Shown: positions 26,780-34,759 of the stretch, piece by piece
Position numbering within the stretch: position 1 is the first letter of the stretch
Layout: each line of letters begins with the position of its first letter
Made by a program: the position numbers and the translations under genes
From: Alteriqipengyuania abyssalis
Lineage (GTDB): Bacteria > Pseudomonadota > Alphaproteobacteria > Sphingomonadales > Sphingomonadaceae
Direction of reading: 5' to 3'
Assembly (NCBI RefSeq): GCF_019857185.1
Contig: NZ_JAHWXP010000004.1
Location: forward strand, 1-64,000
DNA length: 64,000 nt
Notes under the pieces: model-generated
Databases searched by the model: none
The model's input: the letters and a program-made list of their open reading frames with translations, nothing else
Told to the model about the DNA's origin: nothing

Positions 26780-28285
26780 ATGGCCACTACCGCCCCCGCC
26801 CCCTCGCCCGCTTCACCTCCGCCGATCACGCGCGTACACCGGCTCAGCTTCGGCTTCGGCGCGGTCGCCAACGGGGTGAAGAACGCCGCGTTCTCGACCT
26901 ACCTGCTGCTGTTCTACAACCAGGTGCTGGGCGTGCCTGCCGCGATCGTATCGGGCGCGATTGCGCTGACGCTGCTGGTCGATGCCTTTGCCGACCCGTT
27001 CATCGGCCGCTGGTCCGACATGACGCGTTCGCGCATCGGGCGGCGTCATCCCTTCATCTTCGGCTCCGCGCTGCCGACGGCGGCCTTCTTCGTGCTGTCG
27101 TGGTTCCCGCCGGCCGGGCTCAGCGACATGCAGATGGGGTTCTGGATCTTCGCCCTCGCCTCGCTCACCCGCATGTCGATCAGCGCGTTCGAGATCCCGA
27201 CCAGCGCGATGGCGGCGGAGCTGACGGACAATTATTCGGAGCGCACGGGGCTGTTCGGCCTGCGCTATTTCTTCGGCTATCTCGGCACTTTCGGCTTCGC
27301 CGCCTTCTCGCTCGCGGTGTTCTTCGTCGCCACGCCGGAGATTTCGCGCGGGCAGCTGAACCCGGAGGGCTACGTCAAGTTCGCGTGGCTCGGCGGGGCG
27401 CTGATCTTCATCGCGATTCTGGTCTGCGGCTGGGGCACGCTGAGCCGTGTGCCCTACCTGCGCCAGCGGGACGAGCCGGGCGAAGGGGCCACCCCCGCCT
27501 CGCACTTCAAGGAGATGTGGCAGGCGTTCCGCAACCGCGGATTCCTCGCGATCTTCGGCTTCGGCGTGTTCAAATATACCGCGATCGGCCTGTACGCCGC
27601 GACCACGGTCTATTTCAGCACCTATGTCTTCAAGCTGGAGGCGGATCAGCTGGCGCTGCTGACCTTCGACAGCCTGATCGCCGCCGTCCTCGCCGCTCCG
27701 CTCGCGCCGCGCTTCTCGCGCTGGCTGGGCAAGCGCAACACATCGATGTTCATGGCGATCGTCGGCATCACGCTGGGCATCTCGCCGCTGCTGCTGACGC
27801 TGCTCGACGCCTTCTTCCTGCCCGGCGACCCGCGCCTGCTGCCCACGCTGTTCACGATCGGCGCGGTCTACGGAGCGATGATCGCGATCTCGCTGATCAA
27901 CACCTCGTCCATGCTGGCGGACGTGGTGGAAGACCACGCGGTGCGCACCGGACAGCATACGGCGGGCGTGTTCTTCGCCGCGTCCAGCTTCATGCAGCAA
28001 TGTTCGGCCGGGCTCGGGATCATGGTCGCAGGGATCGTGCTAGAACTGTCGGACTTCCCGGCCAAGGCCGATGTCTCGCAGATCACCCCCGCGATGGAGG
28101 ACAGCCTGATCGCCCACTACGTGCCCGCCTCGCTGGGCCTGTGGGTGATCGGCGCGTTGTTCCTCCTCTTCTACCCCATCACCGAAGAAGGCCACCGCGA
28201 GAATGTCGAGCGGCTGAAGGCGCGCGAGGCACAGGCGCGCGAACAGCAGATCCGCGACGGCTCCTTCGGCTCCCCGGCAAGATAG
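26780..28285 (+). CDS. GPH-family (MelB-like) cation symporter
   Basis: A 501-residue, twelve-helix transporter of the glycoside-pentoside-hexuronide symporter branch of the MFS. It shows the family phrases FADPFIGRWSDMTRSRIGRR after helix 2 and RTGLFGLRYFFGYLG. It starts four bases after the preceding dehydrogenase gene. In catabolic clusters of alphaproteobacteria such transporters are often linked to non-sugar substrates, and the fatty-acid-type neighbours suggest an organic acid here. That is inference. Confidence 0.8.
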   Translation: MATTAPAPSPASPPPITRVHRLSFGFGAVANGVKNAAFSTYLLLFYNQVLGVPAAIVSGAIALTLLVDAFADPFIGRWSDMTRSRIGRRHPFIFGSALPTAAFFVLSWFPPAGLSDMQMGFWIFALASLTRMSISAFEIPTSAMAAELTDNYSERTGLFGLRYFFGYLGTFGFAAFSLAVFFVATPEISRGQLNPEGYVKFAWLGGALIFIAILVCGWGTLSRVPYLRQRDEPGEGATPASHFKEMWQAFRNRGFLAIFGFGVFKYTAIGLYAATTVYFSTYVFKLEADQLALLTFDSLIAAVLAAPLAPRFSRWLGKRNTSMFMAIVGITLGISPLLLTLLDAFFLPGDPRLLPTLFTIGAVYGAMIAISLINTSSMLADVVEDHAVRTGQHTAGVFFAASSFMQQCSAGLGIMVAGIVLELSDFPAKADVSQITPAMEDSLIAHYVPASLGLWVIGALFLLFYPITEEGHRENVERLKAREAQAREQQIRDGSFGSPAR

Positions 28286-28298
28286 GAAGGATTACGCC

Positions 28299-29774
28299 AT
28301 GGTAACCGACCCTACCGCCCCGAAGCTCGGCTTCTTCACCAGGCTGCTCTACGGCACCGGCTCGATCGGCTACGGCATCAAGGACGTCGCTTTCCGCTCG
28401 TTCCTGCTGCTCTACTACAACCAGGTCGTCGGGGTGCGGGCAGAGCTCGTCTCCTTCGCGATCCTGGTGGCGCTGGTGGTCGATGCGATCTCCGACCCGA
28501 TCGTGGGCCAGTGGTCGGATTCGCTCCGCACCCGGCTGGGGCGGCGCCATCCGCTGATGTTCGCATCCGCCCTGCCCGCGTCCGCCAGCCTGCTGCTGCT
28601 GTTCTTCCCGCCCTCGGGCATGAGCGACAGCCAGATCTTCTGGTACATTCTGGTGGTCGGCTGCTGCGTGCGCACCTTCATCACCTTCTACGAAATTCCC
28701 AGTTCCGCCCTCGCGCCCGAGCTGACCAGCAATTACGACGAGCGCACCTCGATCGCCAGCTACCGCTATTTCTTCGCCTATCTGGGCGGCGTCGGCATGG
28801 CGTTCCTGACGTTGCTGGTGTTCCTCGCGCCGACCGAGGAATACCCGGTCGGCCAGTTGAACCCCGCCGGGTACGAGACCTTCGCCATCGTCGGGGCCGC
28901 GCTGATGCTGGGCGCGATCCTGCTGTCGAGCTTCGGCACGCTGCACCGGATCAAGTATTTCAAGATGCCGCCTGCGCCCGAGAAGATCGGCGCGGTGAAG
29001 ACGCTGGGCCAGATGGGGCGGACCTTCTCGAACAAGGGCTTCCTCGCGATCCTCTCCTTCGGGGTGCTCAAATACACCTCGGTCGGGATGACCTCTGCGC
29101 TGAACATCTATTTCGGCACCTATTTCTGGGGCTTCAACTCGGCCCAGCTGGCGGTGCTGACGGTGGACGCACTGGCGGGCGCGTTCCTCGCGCTGTTCTT
29201 CGCCCCGCTGGTGTCTAAGCGGCTGGGCAAGCGCAATGCCGCCTTCGTGCTCGCGATCGTCGCGGTGATCTTCGCCAGCGCACCCTACCTGCTGCGGCTG
29301 GGCGGCATGATGTTCGAGAACGGCGATCCGCGCCTCGTGCCCACGGTGTTCCTGTTCTCCATGCTGTTCCAGCTGTGCGGGGTATCCTCCGCCGTGCTGA
29401 CCCACGCGATGATCGGCGACATCGTGGAGGAAAGCCAGCTGCGCACCGGGCGCCGCTCCGAAGGGCTGTTCTACGCCGCGAACACGCTGATGCAGAAGTC
29501 CACCTCCGGCCTCGGCGTCTTTGCCGCTGGGCTGCTGGTCGCCTTCGTCGGGATCGTGCCGGGTTCGGACCCGCGCACGATCGACCCTGAAATTCCGCGG
29601 ATGCTGGCGCTGGTCTACGTGCCCACGCTGATCGTTCTCTACATCGGCGGCGCGGGCTTCCTGTTCGCCTACCGGATCGACCGCGCAAGCCACGAAGCGA
29701 ACGTGGAAGAGCTTGCCCGGCGCGACCGCGCGAGCGCGGTGAACGCAGACGAGGTTCCCGAACCGGCGGAATAG
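28299..29774 (+). CDS. Second GPH-family cation symporter (tandem paralogue)
   Basis: A 491-residue paralogue of the preceding gene, 13 bp downstream behind AGGAAGG. It has the same landmarks (AISDPIVGQWSDSLRTRLGR, SIASYRYFFAYLGG) and KYTSVGMTSALNIYFGTYF in the middle. Two diverged tandem copies suggest two related substrates or a heteromeric division of labour. It is followed by an acyl-CoA dehydrogenase pair. Confidence 0.8.
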   Translation: MVTDPTAPKLGFFTRLLYGTGSIGYGIKDVAFRSFLLLYYNQVVGVRAELVSFAILVALVVDAISDPIVGQWSDSLRTRLGRRHPLMFASALPASASLLLLFFPPSGMSDSQIFWYILVVGCCVRTFITFYEIPSSALAPELTSNYDERTSIASYRYFFAYLGGVGMAFLTLLVFLAPTEEYPVGQLNPAGYETFAIVGAALMLGAILLSSFGTLHRIKYFKMPPAPEKIGAVKTLGQMGRTFSNKGFLAILSFGVLKYTSVGMTSALNIYFGTYFWGFNSAQLAVLTVDALAGAFLALFFAPLVSKRLGKRNAAFVLAIVAVIFASAPYLLRLGGMMFENGDPRLVPTVFLFSMLFQLCGVSSAVLTHAMIGDIVEESQLRTGRRSEGLFYAANTLMQKSTSGLGVFAAGLLVAFVGIVPGSDPRTIDPEIPRMLALVYVPTLIVLYIGGAGFLFAYRIDRASHEANVEELARRDRASAVNADEVPEPAE

Positions 29775-29822
29775 CCGCCCTCGCCACTCTCTTACAAACA
29801 ATCGACCGACCAAGGAGCAAAC

Positions 29823-31031
29823 ATGGCCACCCAGCTTGAACCCGAGGCGCGCGACAGCGTCGACGTATTCCGCGAGGAAGTGCGACAGTTCATTGCCGAA
29901 AATTTCCCCGCCGAGCTGAAGGGCAAGGGCCTGTCCATGGCGGGGGCAGAAGGCAGCGCGAAGGAAACCCCGGCGCAGAAGGCCTGGCGTGAGGCGATGG
30001 GCGAGCGCGGCTGGGGCACGCCCACTTGGCCCAAGGAATACGGCGGCGGCGGGCTGAACCGCAAGCAGGCGGCGATCCTCAACGAGGAGCTTGCGCGCGC
30101 GGGTGCCTACAACCCGATTGGCGGGATGGGCGTGATGATGTTCGGCCCCACCCTGCTCGAATATGGCAGCGAGGCGCAGAAGCAGGAGCATATCCCGCCG
30201 ATCTGTCGCGGCGAGATCCGCTGGTGCCAGGGCTATTCCGAACCCAATGCCGGATCCGACCTCGCGAACCTGCAAACCATGGCGGAGGACAAGGGCGACC
30301 ACTACCTCGTCAACGGGCAGAAGACCTGGACCAGCGGCGGCCAGTGGGCGGACAAGTGCTTCGCCATCGTCCGCACTGATCGCAGCGACAAGCACAAGGG
30401 CATTTCCTTCCTGCTGATCGACATGGATTCGCCGGGAGTGGAAGTGCGCCCGATCACCATGATCAGCGGCACCAGCCCGTTCTGCGAAACCTTCTTCACC
30501 GATGTGAAGGTGCCCAAGGAAAACCTCGTCGGCGAGGAAGGCCAGGGCTGGACCATCGGCAAGCGACTGCTGCAGCACGAGCGCACCAACCTTTCCGGCG
30601 CGGCTCCGGGCGGCCGCTCGGGCGCAAGCCTCGCGGACATCGCGAAGAAGTATGGGCGGACCAACAAGGACGGCACGCTGGCCGACCCCGTGCTGCGCGA
30701 CCGGATCGCCGATTTCGAAATCCGCTGGACCAGCTTCCTGCATACCGCGCGCCGCGCGGTCGAGGAAAGCAAGGCGCAGGGCGGCGTCTCCGAAATCAGC
30801 TCCGCGCTCAAGAAGCTCGGCACCAAGCTGGGGCAGGAACGCGCCGAGCTGACGATCGAGATCATGGGCCTTCAGGGCCTCGGCTGGGAAGGCGACAATT
30901 TCAGCCCGGTCGAACTGCAGGGCGTGCGCGCCTGGCTCTACGGCAAGGCCACCACGATCTACGGCGGATCGACCGAAATCCAGAACAACGTCATCGCCAA
31001 GCGCGTGCTCGGCATGCTCGACCATCAGTAA
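29823..31031 (+). CDS. Acyl-CoA dehydrogenase, alpha-type subunit
   Basis: A 402-residue flavoenzyme with a strong AAGGAG site before ATG 29823. It shows GWGTPTWPKEYGGGG, WCQGYSEPNAGSDLANL, KTWTSGGQWADKC and the C-terminal WLYGKATTIYGGSTEIQ. The spot usually holding EGT is YGGST, so the base is probably supplied elsewhere, as in several FadE enzymes. It is closely paralogous to the gene cut by the left window edge. It is directly followed by a smaller dehydrogenase-like gene, the arrangement of heterotetrameric enzymes that act on bulky, steroid-like acyl-CoAs. Confidence 0.87.
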   Translation: MATQLEPEARDSVDVFREEVRQFIAENFPAELKGKGLSMAGAEGSAKETPAQKAWREAMGERGWGTPTWPKEYGGGGLNRKQAAILNEELARAGAYNPIGGMGVMMFGPTLLEYGSEAQKQEHIPPICRGEIRWCQGYSEPNAGSDLANLQTMAEDKGDHYLVNGQKTWTSGGQWADKCFAIVRTDRSDKHKGISFLLIDMDSPGVEVRPITMISGTSPFCETFFTDVKVPKENLVGEEGQGWTIGKRLLQHERTNLSGAAPGGRSGASLADIAKKYGRTNKDGTLADPVLRDRIADFEIRWTSFLHTARRAVEESKAQGGVSEISSALKKLGTKLGQERAELTIEIMGLQGLGWEGDNFSPVELQGVRAWLYGKATTIYGGSTEIQNNVIAKRVLGMLDHQ

Positions 31032-31063
31032 GCTACCGGCTGTAAGATACGGAAAACAAAGAC

Positions 31064-32134
31064 ATGGCAGTTCTCAACGAAGAGCAGGAAATGCTGCGCG
31101 ACATGGCGCGCGAATGGGCGACCAACGAAAGCCCGGTGACCGAATTCCGCAAGGTGCGCGCGAGCGGAGAGCCCGAGGCGTTCGACCGCACGGCCTACGC
31201 CACGATGGCAGAGATGGGCTGGGCCGGGATCATCATTCCCGAAGAGCACGGCGGTTCGGATTTCGGCTTCATGTCGGTAGGCCTCGTGGTCGAGGAATTG
31301 GGCAAGACGCTGACCGCCAGCCCGCTGATCGCCACCACGCTCGCCGCGAGCGCGATCATCCTTGGCGGGAGCGAGGAGCAGAAGGCGAAGTGGTTGCCGA
31401 AGCTCGCGAGCGGTGAAGCCATCGCCACGCTTGCGATCGACGAAGGGCCGCATCACGCGCCCGATGCTATCGAGGCCAGCGTCTCGGGCGGCAAGCTGAC
31501 CGGGGCCAAGGCCTTCGTCGCCGAGGCGCACGGGGCGGACCTGTTCGTGGTCGCCGCGACCGACGGGCTCTACCTTGTCGAAAAGGGCGACGGCGTGACG
31601 CTCACCACCCGCCGCCTGACCGACCAGCGCAGCCATGCCGACATCGCCTTCGACGGCGCTGCGGCAGACAAGCTCGCCAATGGCGGCGACGACCTGCTCG
31701 ACAAGGTGCTGGACCGTGCGCGCGTGCTAACCGCCGCCGAAATGCTCGGCATGGCGCAGATCGTGTTCGACACGACGCTCGCCTATCTGAAGCAGCGCGT
31801 GCAGTTCAATCAGGTGCTCAGCTCCTTCCAGGCGCTGCAGCACCGGATGGCGGACCTCTTCGCCGATCTGGCGCAGATGCGCTCTGCGGTCGAGGCGGGC
31901 TTGCAGGCGATCGACAGCGGCGCAGGCGTGTCGCGCGCGGCAATCGTTGCCAAGGCGGAGGCCAACCGCGTGATGCACACCATGAGCAACGAGGGCATCC
32001 AACTGCACGGCGGGATCGGGATGACCGACGAATACGACATCGGCCTGTACCTCAAGCGTGCGCGCGTGCTGGAGGCTGCGTGGGGCACGCGCAGCTATCT
32101 CAAGAACCGCTTCGCAACGCTGGGCGGCTACTGA
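31064..32134 (+). CDS. Acyl-CoA dehydrogenase, short beta-type subunit
   Basis: A 356-residue dehydrogenase-fold protein, shorter than its upstream partner. It keeps the N-terminal helices (EEQEMLRDMAREWA, GWAGIIIPEEHGGSDFGF) and the C-terminal domain with FNQVLSSFQALQHRMADL and QLHGGIGMTDEYDIGLYL. At the catalytic EGT position it reads AAWGT (residues 338-342), so it probably lacks the base and serves as the partner chain of an alpha2-beta2 enzyme. It is 32 bp downstream of the alpha gene, with no strong binding site. Confidence 0.82.
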   Translation: MAVLNEEQEMLRDMAREWATNESPVTEFRKVRASGEPEAFDRTAYATMAEMGWAGIIIPEEHGGSDFGFMSVGLVVEELGKTLTASPLIATTLAASAIILGGSEEQKAKWLPKLASGEAIATLAIDEGPHHAPDAIEASVSGGKLTGAKAFVAEAHGADLFVVAATDGLYLVEKGDGVTLTTRRLTDQRSHADIAFDGAAADKLANGGDDLLDKVLDRARVLTAAEMLGMAQIVFDTTLAYLKQRVQFNQVLSSFQALQHRMADLFADLAQMRSAVEAGLQAIDSGAGVSRAAIVAKAEANRVMHTMSNEGIQLHGGIGMTDEYDIGLYLKRARVLEAAWGTRSYLKNRFATLGGY

Positions 32135-32138
32135 GGCC

Positions 32139-33452
32139 TTGGATCCGCTGGAGGATCCCGAAGGACTGGACGAGACGGCCGGCGCGCAGCGACGCGCGCT
32201 GGCCGAACACGCGCGCTTCGTCGATGAGAACCTGAAGCGCAACTACACCGCCAACTTCATCCATGGCGTGCTGGGGATGACCGGCTTCCGGCTGATCTAC
32301 GCGCCCACCATCATCCCCGCCTACCTGCTCCTGCTTACCGGCAGCACCGCCGCCGTCGGGCTCGGCACCGCGCTGCTGCAACTGGGCGCGACGATCAGCC
32401 CCATCGCCAGCGGATCGCGGATCGAGCATCGCAGCCACATCCTGCCCTACGCGATCGGCGTCGGCTCGATGATGCGGCTGATGATCCTCGGGCTGGCGCT
32501 GACCGGCTATTTCCTCATCGGCAACGTCCTGCTGGTCGCGACCTTCGCCTGCTTCGTGCTGCTGGGCTTCTTCACCGGCGCGCAGCGGGTCGCGTTCCAG
32601 ATGCTGATGAGCAAGCTGATCCCGATCCGCAAACGCGGGCGGTTGCAGGGCTATCGCAATTTCGCTGGCGGACTGATCGCCGCGCTGCTCGCATGGGCGG
32701 CGGGCAACTACCTCATCGCGGACAAATGGCTGGGCAACGGCTACGCCACCACCTTCCTGTTCGCCTTTCTGCTGACCAGCGCCGGGCTGGTCGTGCTCAA
32801 GACCATGATCCGCGAGCCTGCCGCGCCCGTCAGCCGCCCGCAGATGCCGATGATGCAGCGCATCCGCCAGTTTCCGGAGCTATTGCAGGATCGCGATTTC
32901 GCGTGGTTTCTTGGCGTTCAGAGCTTTTCGACCATGGCCCGCGTGGGCGCGCCGTTCTGGACGATCTATGCGGGCACGCAGCTGGGCCTCGACGGGGCGC
33001 TGATCGGTGGCCTCAGCTTCGTGTTCCTCGGGTCGGACACGCTCTCCAACGTGTTGTGGGGGCCGCTGGGTGACCGCTTCGGCTTCAAGATCATCTACGT
33101 GCTGGCGCTGTGCAGTTCGGTCTCCGGGGTCACGCTGCTGATCCTCGGCAGCACCGCCGTGCCGATCTACGCCGCCTTCGTGCTGCTGGGCGTGGGCGGA
33201 TCGGGCTGGATGCTCGCCTCGACCACGATGGTGCTCGAATTCGGGGAGCCGCAGGACACGCCGATGCGGCTCGCCTTCGTGACCACGCTGGAAGGGGCGA
33301 TCGCGGCGAGCGGTCCGGTGATTGCCGGCCTGCTGGTGGCGGTCAGCGGGTTCCAGCCGCTGTTCTTCATCGTGCTTGCGGCGCAGATCGCGGCGCTGCT
33401 GCTGCTGATCGTCAAGGTGCGCGAGCCGCGTCACCGGTCGGCGGCAATCTAG
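32139..33452 (+). CDS. MFS transporter
   Basis: A ~437-residue major facilitator with about twelve hydrophobic helices, for example LIYAPTIIPAYLLLLTGSTA, and the cytoplasmic loop phrase GPLGDRFGFKIIYVLALCSS. I place the start at TTG 32139, four bases beyond the preceding stop, where GAGG of the stop region can act as binding site; no in-frame ATG fits, and the frame upstream lies inside the dehydrogenase gene. The substrate is unknown; it is possibly an exporter or importer for the same pathway. It converges with the TetR gene, 11 bp apart. Confidence 0.7.
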   Translation: MDPLEDPEGLDETAGAQRRALAEHARFVDENLKRNYTANFIHGVLGMTGFRLIYAPTIIPAYLLLLTGSTAAVGLGTALLQLGATISPIASGSRIEHRSHILPYAIGVGSMMRLMILGLALTGYFLIGNVLLVATFACFVLLGFFTGAQRVAFQMLMSKLIPIRKRGRLQGYRNFAGGLIAALLAWAAGNYLIADKWLGNGYATTFLFAFLLTSAGLVVLKTMIREPAAPVSRPQMPMMQRIRQFPELLQDRDFAWFLGVQSFSTMARVGAPFWTIYAGTQLGLDGALIGGLSFVFLGSDTLSNVLWGPLGDRFGFKIIYVLALCSSVSGVTLLILGSTAVPIYAAFVLLGVGGSGWMLASTTMVLEFGEPQDTPMRLAFVTTLEGAIAASGPVIAGLLVAVSGFQPLFFIVLAAQIAALLLLIVKVREPRHRSAAI

Positions 33453-33463
33453 CGAACGGGCCG

Positions 33464-34696
33464 CTAGCTGCGGTCCGCCAGCATCCCTTCGCTCAGCACC
33501 GAGAGATAGGTTTCGACCGCATCTTCCTGATCGTCGAACCGGCCCGCCCAGCGCCGCGCCTCGTAGGCACCGTTGAGCGTGGACATGATGATCTGGCTGG
33601 CGACCAGCGGATCGATCGCCCGCACCGACCCGTCGGCGAACCCGTCGATCAGAAAGCCTGCGAAACGCCGTGCGAGGCGGTTGGAGCGCATCACGACGTC
33701 CACCTTGGTCTCGCTGTCGAGCGCCTGCAGTGCGGTGGTGCGCAGCAGCGGCATGGAATCGAAGAACTGCAATTGCAGCAGCTCGTTCAGAATGCTCGAC
33801 AGGCGCGTCCAGTACGATCCTTCCAGATCGTACCCCGCCATCTGCACCTTCGACAGGCGATCATAGCTGCGCTGGAAGCACTTCAGCACCAGATCGTCCT
33901 TGGCATCGTGGTGGTGGTAGAAGCTGCCCTTGGTCACGTTGAGCGCTTCGGCAATGCGGTTGACCGACGCCCCGCGATAGCCGCGTTCGTTGATCATCAC
34001 CGTGGCCGCGCGCAGGAACTCGTCGTTCTGCTGCAGCGGACGATCCTCGCGAACGCGCCAGCCGTCATCTTCGAGGGCCACCGGGTTCCACTCGCCACGC
34101 TGCGCGGGGATGCCGAAGCACAGGATATCCACGATCTTGGTCTCGACCCGCGGGAAATCGAGTACCGAATAGCGCCGCGACCACACCGGCCACCACAGCA
34201 TCGCCTCGATCAGGATGTGCGCCCGGGCGGAGAAGAGCGCGCGCTGCTTCTCGTCCGCAGGCTCGCCGAAGAAGGCGCGCACGTCGTTGACCACCTCGCG
34301 GTAGGCGAACAGCAGTTCGTCCTGCTGTTCCTGATCGAGCGAGCGGATTTCGGACAGCGCGGCCATCAGCCCCTGCTCGCCCCGCCGAATGCGGTCGCGC
34401 AGCGCGACGTGCAGCTGGACGAACCTGGCGATACGCTTTTCAAGCGTATCTTCGGCCAGCGCCTCCTCCGCCATCTCCTTCAGCAGCGCGATGGTTTCGG
34501 CATAGACCGAGACGATCAGCTGGTCCTTGCGCGGGAAATAATAGGTGACGCTGGTCGCGTTCAGCCCGATCGCGCGCGCCACCTTGGTGAGCGTGGTCGC
34601 CTGAACGCCGGTTTCGTTGATCAGCACCGATGCGGCGCGCACGATGGCGGTGCGTTTTTCGCCAAACTTCTTCGTGACGTCAGGCTTATTCGCCAT
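33464..34696 (-). CDS. Tandem (double-headed) TetR-family regulator
   Basis: A 410-residue protein made of two complete TetR units in one chain. The first DNA-binding domain spans ~15-67 (VARAIGLNATSVTYYFPRKD) and its ligand domain runs to ~200. The second DNA-binding domain spans ~224-272 (RIAEALNVTKGSFYHHHDAK), again with a ligand domain. Most TetR proteins are ~200 residues and dimerise; here one chain could act as a pseudo-dimer or bind two sites. GGGGGAAG precedes ATG 34696. It lies between transport and acyl-CoA ligase genes and likely regulates the beta-oxidation cluster in response to an acyl-CoA. Confidence 0.85.
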   Translation of the reverse strand: MANKPDVTKKFGEKRTAIVRAASVLINETGVQATTLTKVARAIGLNATSVTYYFPRKDQLIVSVYAETIALLKEMAEEALAEDTLEKRIARFVQLHVALRDRIRRGEQGLMAALSEIRSLDQEQQDELLFAYREVVNDVRAFFGEPADEKQRALFSARAHILIEAMLWWPVWSRRYSVLDFPRVETKIVDILCFGIPAQRGEWNPVALEDDGWRVREDRPLQQNDEFLRAATVMINERGYRGASVNRIAEALNVTKGSFYHHHDAKDDLVLKCFQRSYDRLSKVQMAGYDLEGSYWTRLSSILNELLQLQFFDSMPLLRTTALQALDSETKVDVVMRSNRLARRFAGFLIDGFADGSVRAIDPLVASQIIMSTLNGAYEARRWAGRFDDQEDAVETYLSVLSEGMLADRS

Positions 34697-34759
34697 CCGC
34701 TTCCCCCAGCATCATTCCCCACCCCGTACACTCGCGTTTCAAGCGCCCGGTAGCAGGCT

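Noticed and set aside
28179-31025. 948-codon minus-strand frame over the symporter and dehydrogenase genes
   Set aside because: It is antisense to two clear genes and has no family similarity.
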